Shown here: in pieces, positions 1 to 6,811 of the stretch
Layout of the letters: every line of letters starts with the position of its first letter
Numbering within the stretch: the stretch's first letter is position 1
Source: Oscillospiraceae bacterium
GTDB lineage: Bacteria > Bacillota > Clostridia > Oscillospirales > Ruminococcaceae
Assembly: GCA_016296485.1 (NCBI GenBank)
Contig: JAEDJF010000012.1
Span: forward strand, 1 to 23,843
Length of the DNA stretch: 23,843 nt
Reading direction: 5' to 3'
Notes under the pieces: model-generated
Told to the model about the DNA's origin: nothing
Database searches by the model: none
What the model saw: the letters and a program-made list of their open reading frames with translations, nothing else
Made by a program: the position numbers and the translations under genes

Positions 1-2211
1 ACCGACCTTATTAACAATAATATAAACGCCGCCTATGCTTCGGACGCAAAGGTTTCCCCCGGAACGGTCTTCGTGCTCGACGGCTGTCTCTCCTCCGGCT
101 CGGAATTTCCGCAGGCGAAGTTCGCCGTCATCAGCCAGGGGCGCGCCGCCCAGAGCAAGAAGCGCAAAAAATTCAAGAAGTCCGAAAATCCTCTCAAGAG
201 CCTTTCGGACATTACCCCCGGGGACTACGTCGTCCACGTCACCAACGGTATCGGCATTTTCCAGGGCATCGTAAAGCAGGATATTCGCGGCGTTGTCAAG
301 GACTATATCGCCATTCGCTACGCCGGAACGGATATGCTCTACGTTCCCGTAACCCAGCTGGACCTCGTTTCAAAATACGTGGGTCCGAGGGACGAAAAGA
401 GCGTCAAGCTCAACAAGCTCAATTCCACCGAGTGGCAAAAGACCCGCAGCCGGGTCAAATCCGCCGTCAAGGATATGGCGAAGGAGCTCATCGCCCTTTA
501 CTCAAAGCGTATGCGCACCGAGGGCTTCGCCTTCAGCCCGGATACGGACTGGCAGAGGGATTTCGAGGAGCGCTTCCCCTATGAGGAGACGGACGACCAG
601 CTTCGCTGCATCGAGGAAATCAAGCATGATATGGAAATGGCGCGCCCGATGGACAGGCTGCTTTGCGGCGACGTGGGCTTCGGAAAGACGGAGGTTGCTA
701 TCCGCGCCGCCTTTAAAGCCGTCATGGACGGAAAACAGGTGGCGGTGCTCGTGCCGACGACGATTCTCGCCTGGCAGCACTACCAGACCTTCCTCCAGAG
801 AATGGACAGCTTCCCGGTGACGGTGGAGCTCCTTTCCCGCTTCCGCACCCCGAAGCAGCAGGAAAATATCGTAAAGCGCCTTCGGAGCGGCGAAATTGAC
901 ATAATAATCGGCACCCACCGCATTCTTCAGAAGGACGTCATCTTTAAGGACTTGGGGCTTTGCATCATCGACGAGGAGCAGCGCTTCGGCGTCGCCCACA
1001 AGGAGAAAATGAAGGAGCTCAAAGCCTCGGTGGACGTGCTCACCCTTTCGGCGACGCCCATTCCGCGCACCCTCAACATGGCGATGAGCGGAATCCGGGA
1101 TATGTCCACCATTGAGGAAGCTCCCCAGGACCGCCACCCGGTCCAGACCTACGTTATGGAGTACGACCGGGGCGTTATACTTGAAGCAATTAAAAAGGAG
1201 CTTCGCCGGGGAGGACAGGTTTTCTATCTCCATAACGCCATTGAGAGCATCTCCAGCTGCGCCGCGAAGCTCCAGCAGGACCTTCCCGACGCGCGTATTG
1301 CCTTTGCCCACGGCAAAATGTCCGAGGAGGAGCTTTCGGACATCTGGCGCTCGCTCATTGACCAGGAGACGGATATTCTCGTCTGCACCACCATTATTGA
1401 GAGCGGAATCGACGTTCCCTCCTGCAACACGCTTATAATCGAAAACGCCGACAGGCTGGGGCTTTCCCAGCTCTATCAGCTTCGGGGGCGGGTCGGGCGC
1501 TCAAACCGCCGCGCCTTCGCCTATTTCACCTTTACACGCGGAAAGGCGAGTTCGGATATTGCCCAGAAGCGACTTTCCGCCATTCGGGATTTCACTCAGT
1601 TCGGCTCCGGCTTCAAAATTGCCCTCCGTGACCTTGAAATTCGCGGCGCGGGCAACATTCTCGGCGCCAGCCAGCACGGACATATGGAGTCCGTCGGTTA
1701 CGAGATGTATGTGCGGCTTCTTTCCGAGGCGATAGCCGAGGAAAAGGGCGAAGCGCCGCCGCCGGAAGCGGAGGAGTGCGCCGTGGATATTGCCCTCGAC
1801 GCCCATATTCCTGAGGAATATATCCGCAGCCTCAACCAGAGGGTGGATATTTACAAGCGCATAGCCGCAATCCGCAACCAGGACGACGCCGCAGACGTCA
1901 TCGACGAGCTCATCGACCGCTTCGGCGACCCGCCGGTTTCGGTGATGGGGCTTATCGAGGTGGCGACGCTCCGCAATATGGCTTCCGCCCTCGGCATTAC
2001 GGAGATACGGCAAAACGACACTTCGCTTCTTTTCTTCCCGAAGGAGCTTGACCTTGAGCGCATAAGCATGGCGACCCAGAAGATGCAGGGACGGCTCACC
2101 GTTGACCTTATGAGCAAGCGCCCGCACCTTTCCATCGAGCTCAGGACGGCGGAACGCCCCATCGAGCTTATGAAAAAGGTGCTTCTCGCTTTGCGGTACG
2201 ACGGAGAATAG
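1..2211 (+). CDS. mfd: Transcription-repair coupling factor Mfd (5' truncated by window edge)
   Basis: Mfd is a DNA translocase that pushes stalled RNA polymerase off DNA and recruits UvrA to lesions. The frame is open from base 1, so 736 codons of an expected 1,100-1,200 are visible; the N-terminal UvrB-like domains lie outside. Seen in order: the CarD-like RNA-polymerase-interaction domain (around residues 60-130, with GDYVVHVTNGIGIFQG and YVPVTQLDLVSKYVG), the RecG-like translocase with Walker A GDVGFGKTE (about nt 666-692), the DEEQ box (about nt 970), the SATPIPRTL motif, and helicase motifs V/VI (ESGIDVP, QLRGRVGRS). A C-terminal TRCF/D7 region follows and ends at TAG 2209-2211. A perfect hairpin terminator lies 95 bp downstream. 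The gene runs + to the left of the putative origin, so it is head-on to the leftward fork, unlike the gyrA-dnaA block. No frameshift was seen. Identification is secure. Confidence 0.97.
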   Translation, partial: TDLINNNINAAYASDAKVSPGTVFVLDGCLSSGSEFPQAKFAVISQGRAAQSKKRKKFKKSENPLKSLSDITPGDYVVHVTNGIGIFQGIVKQDIRGVVKDYIAIRYAGTDMLYVPVTQLDLVSKYVGPRDEKSVKLNKLNSTEWQKTRSRVKSAVKDMAKELIALYSKRMRTEGFAFSPDTDWQRDFEERFPYEETDDQLRCIEEIKHDMEMARPMDRLLCGDVGFGKTEVAIRAAFKAVMDGKQVAVLVPTTILAWQHYQTFLQRMDSFPVTVELLSRFRTPKQQENIVKRLRSGEIDIIIGTHRILQKDVIFKDLGLCIIDEEQRFGVAHKEKMKELKASVDVLTLSATPIPRTLNMAMSGIRDMSTIEEAPQDRHPVQTYVMEYDRGVILEAIKKELRRGGQVFYLHNAIESISSCAAKLQQDLPDARIAFAHGKMSEEELSDIWRSLIDQETDILVCTTIIESGIDVPSCNTLIIENADRLGLSQLYQLRGRVGRSNRRAFAYFTFTRGKASSDIAQKRLSAIRDFTQFGSGFKIALRDLEIRGAGNILGASQHGHMESVGYEMYVRLLSEAIAEEKGEAPPPEAEECAVDIALDAHIPEEYIRSLNQRVDIYKRIAAIRNQDDAADVIDELIDRFGDPPVSVMGLIEVATLRNMASALGITEIRQNDTSLLFFPKELDLERISMATQKMQGRLTVDLMSKRPHLSIELRTAERPIELMKKVLLALRYDGE

Positions 2212-2306
2212 GGACATTCTCTTAAAGTTATCACATTCGTTTTTTCGCGGCTTTGCCTTCGGATTACAACTGTGTATATACAAAATACAAATTTGCGGAA
2301 AACGCT

Positions 2307-2343
2307 GAAAAAGAACGGTTTTAAGCCGTTCTTTTTCTTTTTT
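2307..2343 (+). terminator. Intrinsic terminator of mfd
   Basis: Perfect 12-bp inverted repeat (GAAAAAGAACGG at 2307-2318, its complement at 2326-2337) with a 7-nt loop and a T run at 2338-2343. It sits 95 bp after the mfd stop. Its A-rich 5' arm could also support termination from the other direction. Confidence 0.88.
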
Positions 2344-2495
2344 GCGAAAAAATAATTATACATTTTTTGAGTATTTATTCAGTTTTAGGCGAATAAATGA
2401 ATATTTTTGCCGAATAATTTTTGATATTTTTCATTTTTGTATATATTGCATAAATTCTTATTTTGTTTTTCGTCAGTTTTCTCCAGTGTTACCTC

Positions 2496-2525
2496 TTGAT
2501 TTTGCAAGTTCCCCTGCGCTATAAT
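2496..2525 (+). promoter_or_regulatory. Sigma-A-type promoter of the 58-aa peptide gene
   Basis: -35 TTGATT (2496-2501), 18-bp spacer, consensus -10 TATAAT (2520-2525). Transcription would start near 2532, giving a leader of about 80 nt that contains a 6-bp hairpin at 2564-2582 just ahead of the ribosome binding site. A second perfect TTGACA at 2546-2551 lacks a good -10. Confidence 0.7.
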
Positions 2526-2612
2526 GTTTTCCGCAAGAGGACATCTTGACAATAAATAATGCTGGCAGTAGGTAAAACTGCCTGCCGCCCAAATAAGAAA
2601 GGACAGATTACC

Positions 2613-2789
2613 ATGATTAATTTTGAATCTATTAACGCTTACAACTGCCAGCCCGAAAACGAGTTCACCCGTTGGGCAAAAGACGAAAATATGGCTTACT
2701 GTGAGGGTTTTGCCGCTCTTTGCGCCGAGAACAAAAGCAGCAAAATCGCAAGCTTCATCACCGCAATCCTTACTTTAATTTTGAAATAA
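2613..2789 (+). CDS. Hypothetical 58-aa peptide with hydrophobic C-terminus
   Basis: I do not recognise this protein. The ATG at 2613 is chosen because AGAAAGGA (about 2596-2603) lies 9 nt upstream; the in-frame ATG at 2559 has no usable Shine-Dalgarno and falls in the leader hairpin. The 58 residues have a polar N-terminal part with three cysteines (C12, C30, C37) and two tryptophan/tyrosine-containing segments, then a hydrophobic or amphipathic end at residues 45-57 (ASFITAILTLIL) closing with lysine, which could insert into or lie on a membrane. The gene is a complete single-gene unit, with its own promoter (2496-2525), leader hairpin and strong terminator (2805-2837). It faces the zinc-ribbon gene at 3002-3232. 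Codon use is more A+T-rich than in the housekeeping genes. It could be a small membrane regulator, a toxin-like peptide or a lineage-specific orphan; the sequence does not decide. Confidence 0.72.
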   Translation: MINFESINAYNCQPENEFTRWAKDENMAYCEGFAALCAENKSSKIASFITAILTLILK

Positions 2790-2804
2790 ATCATCTCTCT
2801 TAAA

Positions 2805-2837
2805 AACAAAATTCCGGTCTCTGACCGGTTTTTTGTT
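2805..2837 (+). terminator. Intrinsic terminator of the 58-aa peptide gene
   Basis: Core stem CCGGTC (2814-2819), loop TCT, GACCGG (2823-2828), then TTTTTTGTT. An outer A/T helix (AACAAAA with TTTTGTT) extends it across a TT/TT internal loop. It begins 15 bp after the stop codon. Confidence 0.88.
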
Positions 2838-2943
2838 GCCCAAAAGTGTCTTTGTACTGCGTACACTTGGTTTGTTTAAAAACACTTATTGCAGGATTTA
2901 TTTTATGCAAAATTCATTTTTTAGCCCAAGTTTGCTCTATAAC

Positions 2944-2981
2944 AAAAAACGACCGCCTGCTTTGCAGTTTGGTCGTTTTTT
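2944..2981 (-). terminator. Terminator of the zinc-ribbon gene, usable in both directions
   Basis: An 11-bp outer stem (AAAAAACGACC at 2944-2954 with GGTCGTTTTTT at 2971-2981) encloses a small inner CTGC/GCAG stem. It lies 20 bp past the minus-strand stop at 3002, and read on that strand it ends in TTTTTT. With the terminator at 2805-2837 it forms a back-to-back pair between two convergent genes. Confidence 0.82.
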
Positions 2982-3001
2982 TAAATCAATACTTTGTTAT
3001 T

Positions 3002-3232
3002 TTAAAGCTTTGCGTCGCAATAGAGGCATTTTTTATCGTCTTTATGTATCGGCGCGCCGCAATAGGGACAGCGCAGCTCCATTTTTTGCTCCGGTTCCTG
3101 CGGCTGGGCTTCCCTTTGTGTATGCCTTAAACCACGGAAAGCAGTTATGGCGATGACCACAACGACTGTTACGAAAACCACGAAGAAAAGTATAAACATA
3201 ATGTTGAACATAAAATCAAACATTGAAAACAT
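3002..3232 (-). CDS. Small membrane-anchored zinc-ribbon protein
   Basis: A 76-aa protein with one N-terminal transmembrane segment (about residues 8-31, rich in F, V and I), a short polar Q/E/P linker, and a C-terminal zinc ribbon with two CxxC pairs (CPYC at 55-58 and CLYC at 69-72, ten residues apart). Positive residues right after the membrane segment suggest the ribbon is cytoplasmic. The start is taken as ATG 3232 because AGAGGTGA lies about 8 nt upstream; the longer frame would start at a GTG inside that Shine-Dalgarno. A TATAAT (3254-3259, minus strand) lies upstream, but it would start the transcript inside the Shine-Dalgarno, so the true promoter is unclear. Zinc-ribbon-plus-TM proteins of this size are common in Clostridia and mostly uncharacterised. 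The gene is a single unit between two terminators; no function can be assigned. Confidence 0.8.
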   Translation of the reverse strand: MFSMFDFMFNIMFILFFVVFVTVVVVIAITAFRGLRHTQREAQPQEPEQKMELRCPYCGAPIHKDDKKCLYCDAKL

Positions 3233-3366
3233 TATATTAATCACCTCTGGTCTATTATATCAGATTCCACGGAAAAAGAAAAGGTAAGAACAATCCGCGA
3301 CCGAAACCATAGCGGCAAAATAAGAGCAGTAGTGCTTTTCTTTCTCCCTTCGCTGCGAAAAGATTT

Positions 3367-3406
3367 AAAAAACAGGACCGCTGTAAAAACAGCGGTCCTG
3401 TTTTTT
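3367..3406 (-). terminator. Intrinsic terminator of gyrA
   Basis: A perfect 13-bp stem (ACAGGACCGCTGT at 3372-3384 with its complement at 3389-3401, loop AAAA) is extended by A5/T5 to 18 bp. It starts 13 bp beyond the gyrA stop and ends in a T run on the minus strand. It closes the dnaA-to-gyrA side of the leftward block. Confidence 0.92.
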
Positions 3407-3419
3407 ATTTATTCAGGTG

Positions 3420-5969
3420 TTATTCCTCCGAAGCTTCCTCGGCGTTTTCCGGGGCTTCGCCCTCGGCGGGGGAATCCTCGACGTCGTCCTCGTTTTTCGG
3501 AGCGACGGTGAAGTTCACCACGCGGTTCTCCTCGCCGATTCGCATTACGCGGACGCCTCCGGCGTAACGGGACTGGACGTTTATCTCGTCAACTCTGGTG
3601 CGGATTATAATTCCGTCGCTGCTGATGAGGATTATCTCGTCGTCGTCGTCAACGTCCTTGATTCCGGCGACCCGTCCGTTCTTGTAGTTCTGGAGACCCT
3701 TGCCGCCGCGGTTCTGGAGACGGTAGTCCTCGAAAGAAGTTCTCCGTCCCTGACCGCTCTCGCTGATGGTGAGGAGCTTCTTGCCGGCGGTGACTATCTC
3801 CATTCCGACGACTTCGTCGCCTTCGGCAAGGTCAATGGCTCTTACGCCGCGGGCGGTTCTTCCGAGCTCACGGGCGTCGCTCTCCTTGAAGCGGATAGCC
3901 ATACCCTCTCTTGTAGCGACGATGAGGTCGTCCTCGCCGCCGGTGAGCTTGACCCATTTGAGCTCGTCGCCCTCGTCAAGGCTGATGGCGTTGAGTCCGC
4001 TCTTTCTGACGTTGCGGTAGGCGGAAAGGCGGGTTCTCTTGATGACGCCCGCTTTCGTCACCATGGTGAGGTAGGTGGCGTCCTCGTCCACTACGCCGCC
4101 GATTTTGATTACGGCGGTGACTTTTTCGTCCTGCTCGATCTGGAGAAGGTTTACGATATTTACGCCCCGGGCGGCGCGCTGGCTCTCGGGAATCTCGTAG
4201 CCCTTGATTTTAAAGACACGTCCCTTGCTGGTGAAGAAATAGATGAAGTCATGGGTCGAGGCGACGAAGAGGTTCTCAACAAAGTCCTCGTCCCGGCGGG
4301 TCATTCCGGAAATTCCGCGTCCGCCGCGCTTCTGCGCCTTATAGGTATCCACCGCCTGGCTCTTGATGTAGCCGAAGTGGGTGAGGGTGACGACTCTGTC
4401 CTCCACGGGGATAAGGTCCTCGATGTCCATTTCGCCGCCGATGGTCTCGATGGCGGTGCGGCGCTCGTCGCCGAACTTGTCGCTTATTTCGCGAAGCTCG
4501 GTCTTTATGATATTGTCCACCAGGTGAATATCGGAGAGAATCGCCTCGTACTCGGCGACGCGCTTGAGAATTTCGGCGAGCTCGTTCTCGATTTTCTCCC
4601 GGTCAAGGCTGGAGAGACGTCCGAGGCGCATTGCGAGAATGGCGTTCGCCTGGATTTCAGAAAGACCGAAGCGCTCCATAAGGCGGGGACGGTTCTCGTT
4701 GTCGTCCCGTCCGCTTCTGATGATGCGGATGACTTCGTCGATGTTGTCCTGGGCGATTTTGAGACCTTCGAGAATGTGCTCACGCTCCTTCGCCTTGCCA
4801 AGGTCGAACCTTGTGCGGCGGGTGATGACTTCACGCTGGAAGTCAATGTAGTTCTGGAGCACCTCTTTAAGGGTGAGTATCTTCGGCTGACCGTTCACGA
4901 GGGCGAGCATAATTACGCCCACGGTGTCCTGGAGCTGGGTATAGGTGAAGAGCTGGTTGAGCACCACCTGGGCGTTGGCTTCGCGCTTGAGCTCCACGAC
5001 GATACGAAGTCCCTCGCGGTCGGACTCGTCACGAAGGTCGCTGATTCCCTCGACGCGTTTTTCTTTGACGAGGTCGGCGATGCTCTCAATGAGTCTCGCC
5101 TTGTTGACCATATAGGGAATCTCGGTGATGATTATTCTGTAGCGGTCGTTCTTCCACTCCTGAATCTCCGTTCTCGAACGGAGGGTTATTTTCGCGCGTC
5201 CGGTAGCATAGGCGGCGCGGATAGCGGAGCGACCCATAATGATGCCGCCGGTGGGGAAGTCCGGTCCCTTGATATGCTCCATGAGCTCCTCAAGGGTGGC
5301 GTCCGGGTTGTCAATAAGGCAGCAGACGGCTTCGGTGGTCTCCCGAAGGTTATGGGGCGGGATATTGGTCGCCATACCGACGGCGATACCGACGGAGCCG
5401 TTAACAAGAAGGTTAGGGTACCTCGAGGGGAGGACCACCGGCTCCTTGAGACGGTCGTCGTAGTTCGACATAAAATCGACGGTCTCCTTGTCGATGTCCG
5501 TGAGCATCTTGGTCGCCATGCGGCTCATACGGCTCTCGGTATAACGGTAGGCTGCGGGCGGGTCGCCGTCAACGGAACCGAAGTTTCCGTGACCGTCAAC
5601 GAGGGGCGCCCGCATCGAAAAGTCCTGCGCAAGACGGACCATCGCGTCATAGACGGAGGCGTCGCCGTGGGGGTGGTATTTACCGAGCACGGAGCCGACG
5701 GTGTCGGCACACTTGCGGTAGGGCTTGTTGGGCTCGAGGCCGTTTTCATACATTGTATAGAGTATCCTTCTGTGTACCGGCTTAAGACCGTCGCGCACGT
5801 CCGGAAGGGCACGGGAAACGATTACAGACATCGAATAATCAAGGAAGGATTTTTTCATCTCCTTCTCAATATCGACGTCGATGAGCTTTGAATGGGGCAT
5901 ATCGTCCGTAAGGTCAAGCTCGGCGAATCCTTCGTCCCCGTTTAAAATTCTTTCATCTTTTTCGTCCAA
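3420..5969 (-). CDS. gyrA: DNA gyrase subunit A
   Basis: Breakage-reunion subunit of gyrase, working as A2B2 to add negative supercoils. The 849-aa length is normal. The winged-helix/tower region includes the quinolone-region motif HPHGDASVYD (99-108) and the catalytic tyrosine Tyr143 in AAYRYTE. The C-terminal beta-pinwheel starts near 520 and carries the GyrA box QKRGGRG (546-552), which indicates gyrase rather than topoisomerase IV. The last ~28 residues are strongly acidic. The start is TTG 5969, set by GGAGG 8 nt upstream; no ATG fits better. The residue equivalent to E. coli Ser83 is Ala104; Asp87 is kept as Asp108. The gene is separated from gyrB by a YcxB-like gene, and 50 bp separates that gene from gyrA, so all three are probably cotranscribed. 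Confidence 0.98.
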   Translation of the reverse strand: MDEKDERILNGDEGFAELDLTDDMPHSKLIDVDIEKEMKKSFLDYSMSVIVSRALPDVRDGLKPVHRRILYTMYENGLEPNKPYRKCADTVGSVLGKYHPHGDASVYDAMVRLAQDFSMRAPLVDGHGNFGSVDGDPPAAYRYTESRMSRMATKMLTDIDKETVDFMSNYDDRLKEPVVLPSRYPNLLVNGSVGIAVGMATNIPPHNLRETTEAVCCLIDNPDATLEELMEHIKGPDFPTGGIIMGRSAIRAAYATGRAKITLRSRTEIQEWKNDRYRIIITEIPYMVNKARLIESIADLVKEKRVEGISDLRDESDREGLRIVVELKREANAQVVLNQLFTYTQLQDTVGVIMLALVNGQPKILTLKEVLQNYIDFQREVITRRTRFDLGKAKEREHILEGLKIAQDNIDEVIRIIRSGRDDNENRPRLMERFGLSEIQANAILAMRLGRLSSLDREKIENELAEILKRVAEYEAILSDIHLVDNIIKTELREISDKFGDERRTAIETIGGEMDIEDLIPVEDRVVTLTHFGYIKSQAVDTYKAQKRGGRGISGMTRRDEDFVENLFVASTHDFIYFFTSKGRVFKIKGYEIPESQRAARGVNIVNLLQIEQDEKVTAVIKIGGVVDEDATYLTMVTKAGVIKRTRLSAYRNVRKSGLNAISLDEGDELKWVKLTGGEDDLIVATREGMAIRFKESDARELGRTARGVRAIDLAEGDEVVGMEIVTAGKKLLTISESGQGRRTSFEDYRLQNRGGKGLQNYKNGRVAGIKDVDDDDEIILISSDGIIIRTRVDEINVQSRYAGGVRVMRIGEENRVVNFTVAPKNEDDVEDSPAEGEAPENAEEASEE

Positions 5970-6019
5970 AACGGTTTCCTCCGTTCGTTATTTTAAAGGG
6001 AAGCGCTTAAAACCGCGCA

Positions 6020-6796
6020 TTAATCCTCTTCGTTTTCCGCCTCGAGCTCGGCGATTTTCTTCTGATTTTCCTCAAATTCGAGCTCCTCCGCCTCTTCGGC
6101 GGCTTCCTCGGCGGCTTCTCTCTCCGCCGCGAGGCGCTTTCCTTCCTCTATGTGCTCGTTGCAGAAAGCCATAAACTCGTCCTTGTCAACGCCGGCGTCG
6201 GCGATGGTGTGCTTCGCGACGAAAAGCTGGTTCGCAAGGGTGAACTCAAGGTAAACTATATTTTCGGATTCCCAGCAGCGGTTGAACATATCCCAGGTGA
6301 AGAACTCGTCCCTGACGATGGATTTTTCGAGGACGCCCTCCTCGTAAACGGCGAGGGTAAGCTCGTTGGTGAGGTACTTGCTGCTGTTGTAATACTCCCT
6401 CGTTGCCTTTTCAAGGCGCTTCGGGAAATGTTTATAGTAGGTGGCAAGGTGATAGGTGAGGTAACCGGACATAAGGAACACCACAAAATAGAACATAAAT
6501 CCGGTGTAGTTCAGCCACTGCCAGAAGGTTCTTCCTTTTTCGAGGTACTCCATAAGGTCAAAGTGCATCACCGACATCACAAGGAAGGAGAGGGCGATAA
6601 CGCCCATTATTATCGCGAACCACTTTTTAAGCTGTTTATCTCTCTTGATTGCCGGGGCGGAAACGGTGTCGTTATACTCCCGGTACTCGTCGAGGGTGAA
6701 AATATGGGTGAAGCAATATTTGGGCTCGCCGTGCTCGGAAACGTCAATTCTCACAATTTCGGGTTTCTCTTTGGGTTTTCTTCCGAAAAGGCTCAT
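6020..6796 (-). CDS. YcxB-like two-TM membrane protein with acidic coiled-coil tail
   Basis: A 258-aa protein. Residues 1-59 are a polar cytoplasmic part, followed by transmembrane segments at about 60-78 and 97-118. A soluble domain at about 145-215 (EEGVLEKSIVRDEFFTWDMF, then a FVAKHTI strand) resembles the C-terminal part of YcxB-like proteins, which have two TMs followed by a PH-like beta domain. The tail (about 217-258) is almost entirely A, E, R and K and should form an acidic coiled coil. The start ATG 6796 has AGGAGG 8 nt upstream. The gene lies 15 bp after gyrB and 50 bp before gyrA on the same strand with no terminator between, so it should be cotranscribed with gyrase. The YcxB assignment is by pattern only. 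Its link to supercoiling, if any, is unknown. Confidence 0.75.
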   Translation of the reverse strand: MSLFGRKPKEKPEIVRIDVSEHGEPKYCFTHIFTLDEYREYNDTVSAPAIKRDKQLKKWFAIIMGVIALSFLVMSVMHFDLMEYLEKGRTFWQWLNYTGFMFYFVVFLMSGYLTYHLATYYKHFPKRLEKATREYYNSSKYLTNELTLAVYEEGVLEKSIVRDEFFTWDMFNRCWESENIVYLEFTLANQLFVAKHTIADAGVDKDEFMAFCNEHIEEGKRLAAEREAAEEAAEEAEELEFEENQKKIAELEAENEED

Positions 6797-6811
6797 AAAA
6801 TTATCCTCCTC

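Larger units (their letters stand above)
2212..2612. other. A+T-rich gap between mfd and the 58-aa peptide gene
   Basis: 400-bp stretch with no convincing gene. It holds the mfd terminator (2307-2343), an 8-bp perfect inverted repeat (ATTTATTC at 2373-2380 and GAATAAAT at 2391-2398, 10-nt spacer), the promoter at 2496-2525, and a leader hairpin (GGCAGT at 2564-2569 pairing with ACTGCC at 2577-2582). The short open frame at 2342-2524 has no visible ribosome binding site and looks like a chance A+T-rich frame. Confidence 0.7.

Noticed and set aside
2342..2524. 60-aa F/Y-rich open frame after mfd
   Set aside because: No ribosome binding site; it begins in the terminator's downstream A+T-rich DNA and runs through a promoter.
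2833..3156. Plus-strand frames of 94 and 107 aa
   Set aside because: They read through a terminator and are antisense to the zinc-ribbon gene.
3417..5891. 824-aa open frame on the + strand opposite gyrA
   Set aside because: It is antisense to the unmistakable gyrA, has no ribosome binding site and no recognisable domain. The length reflects the G+C-rich third positions of gyrA.
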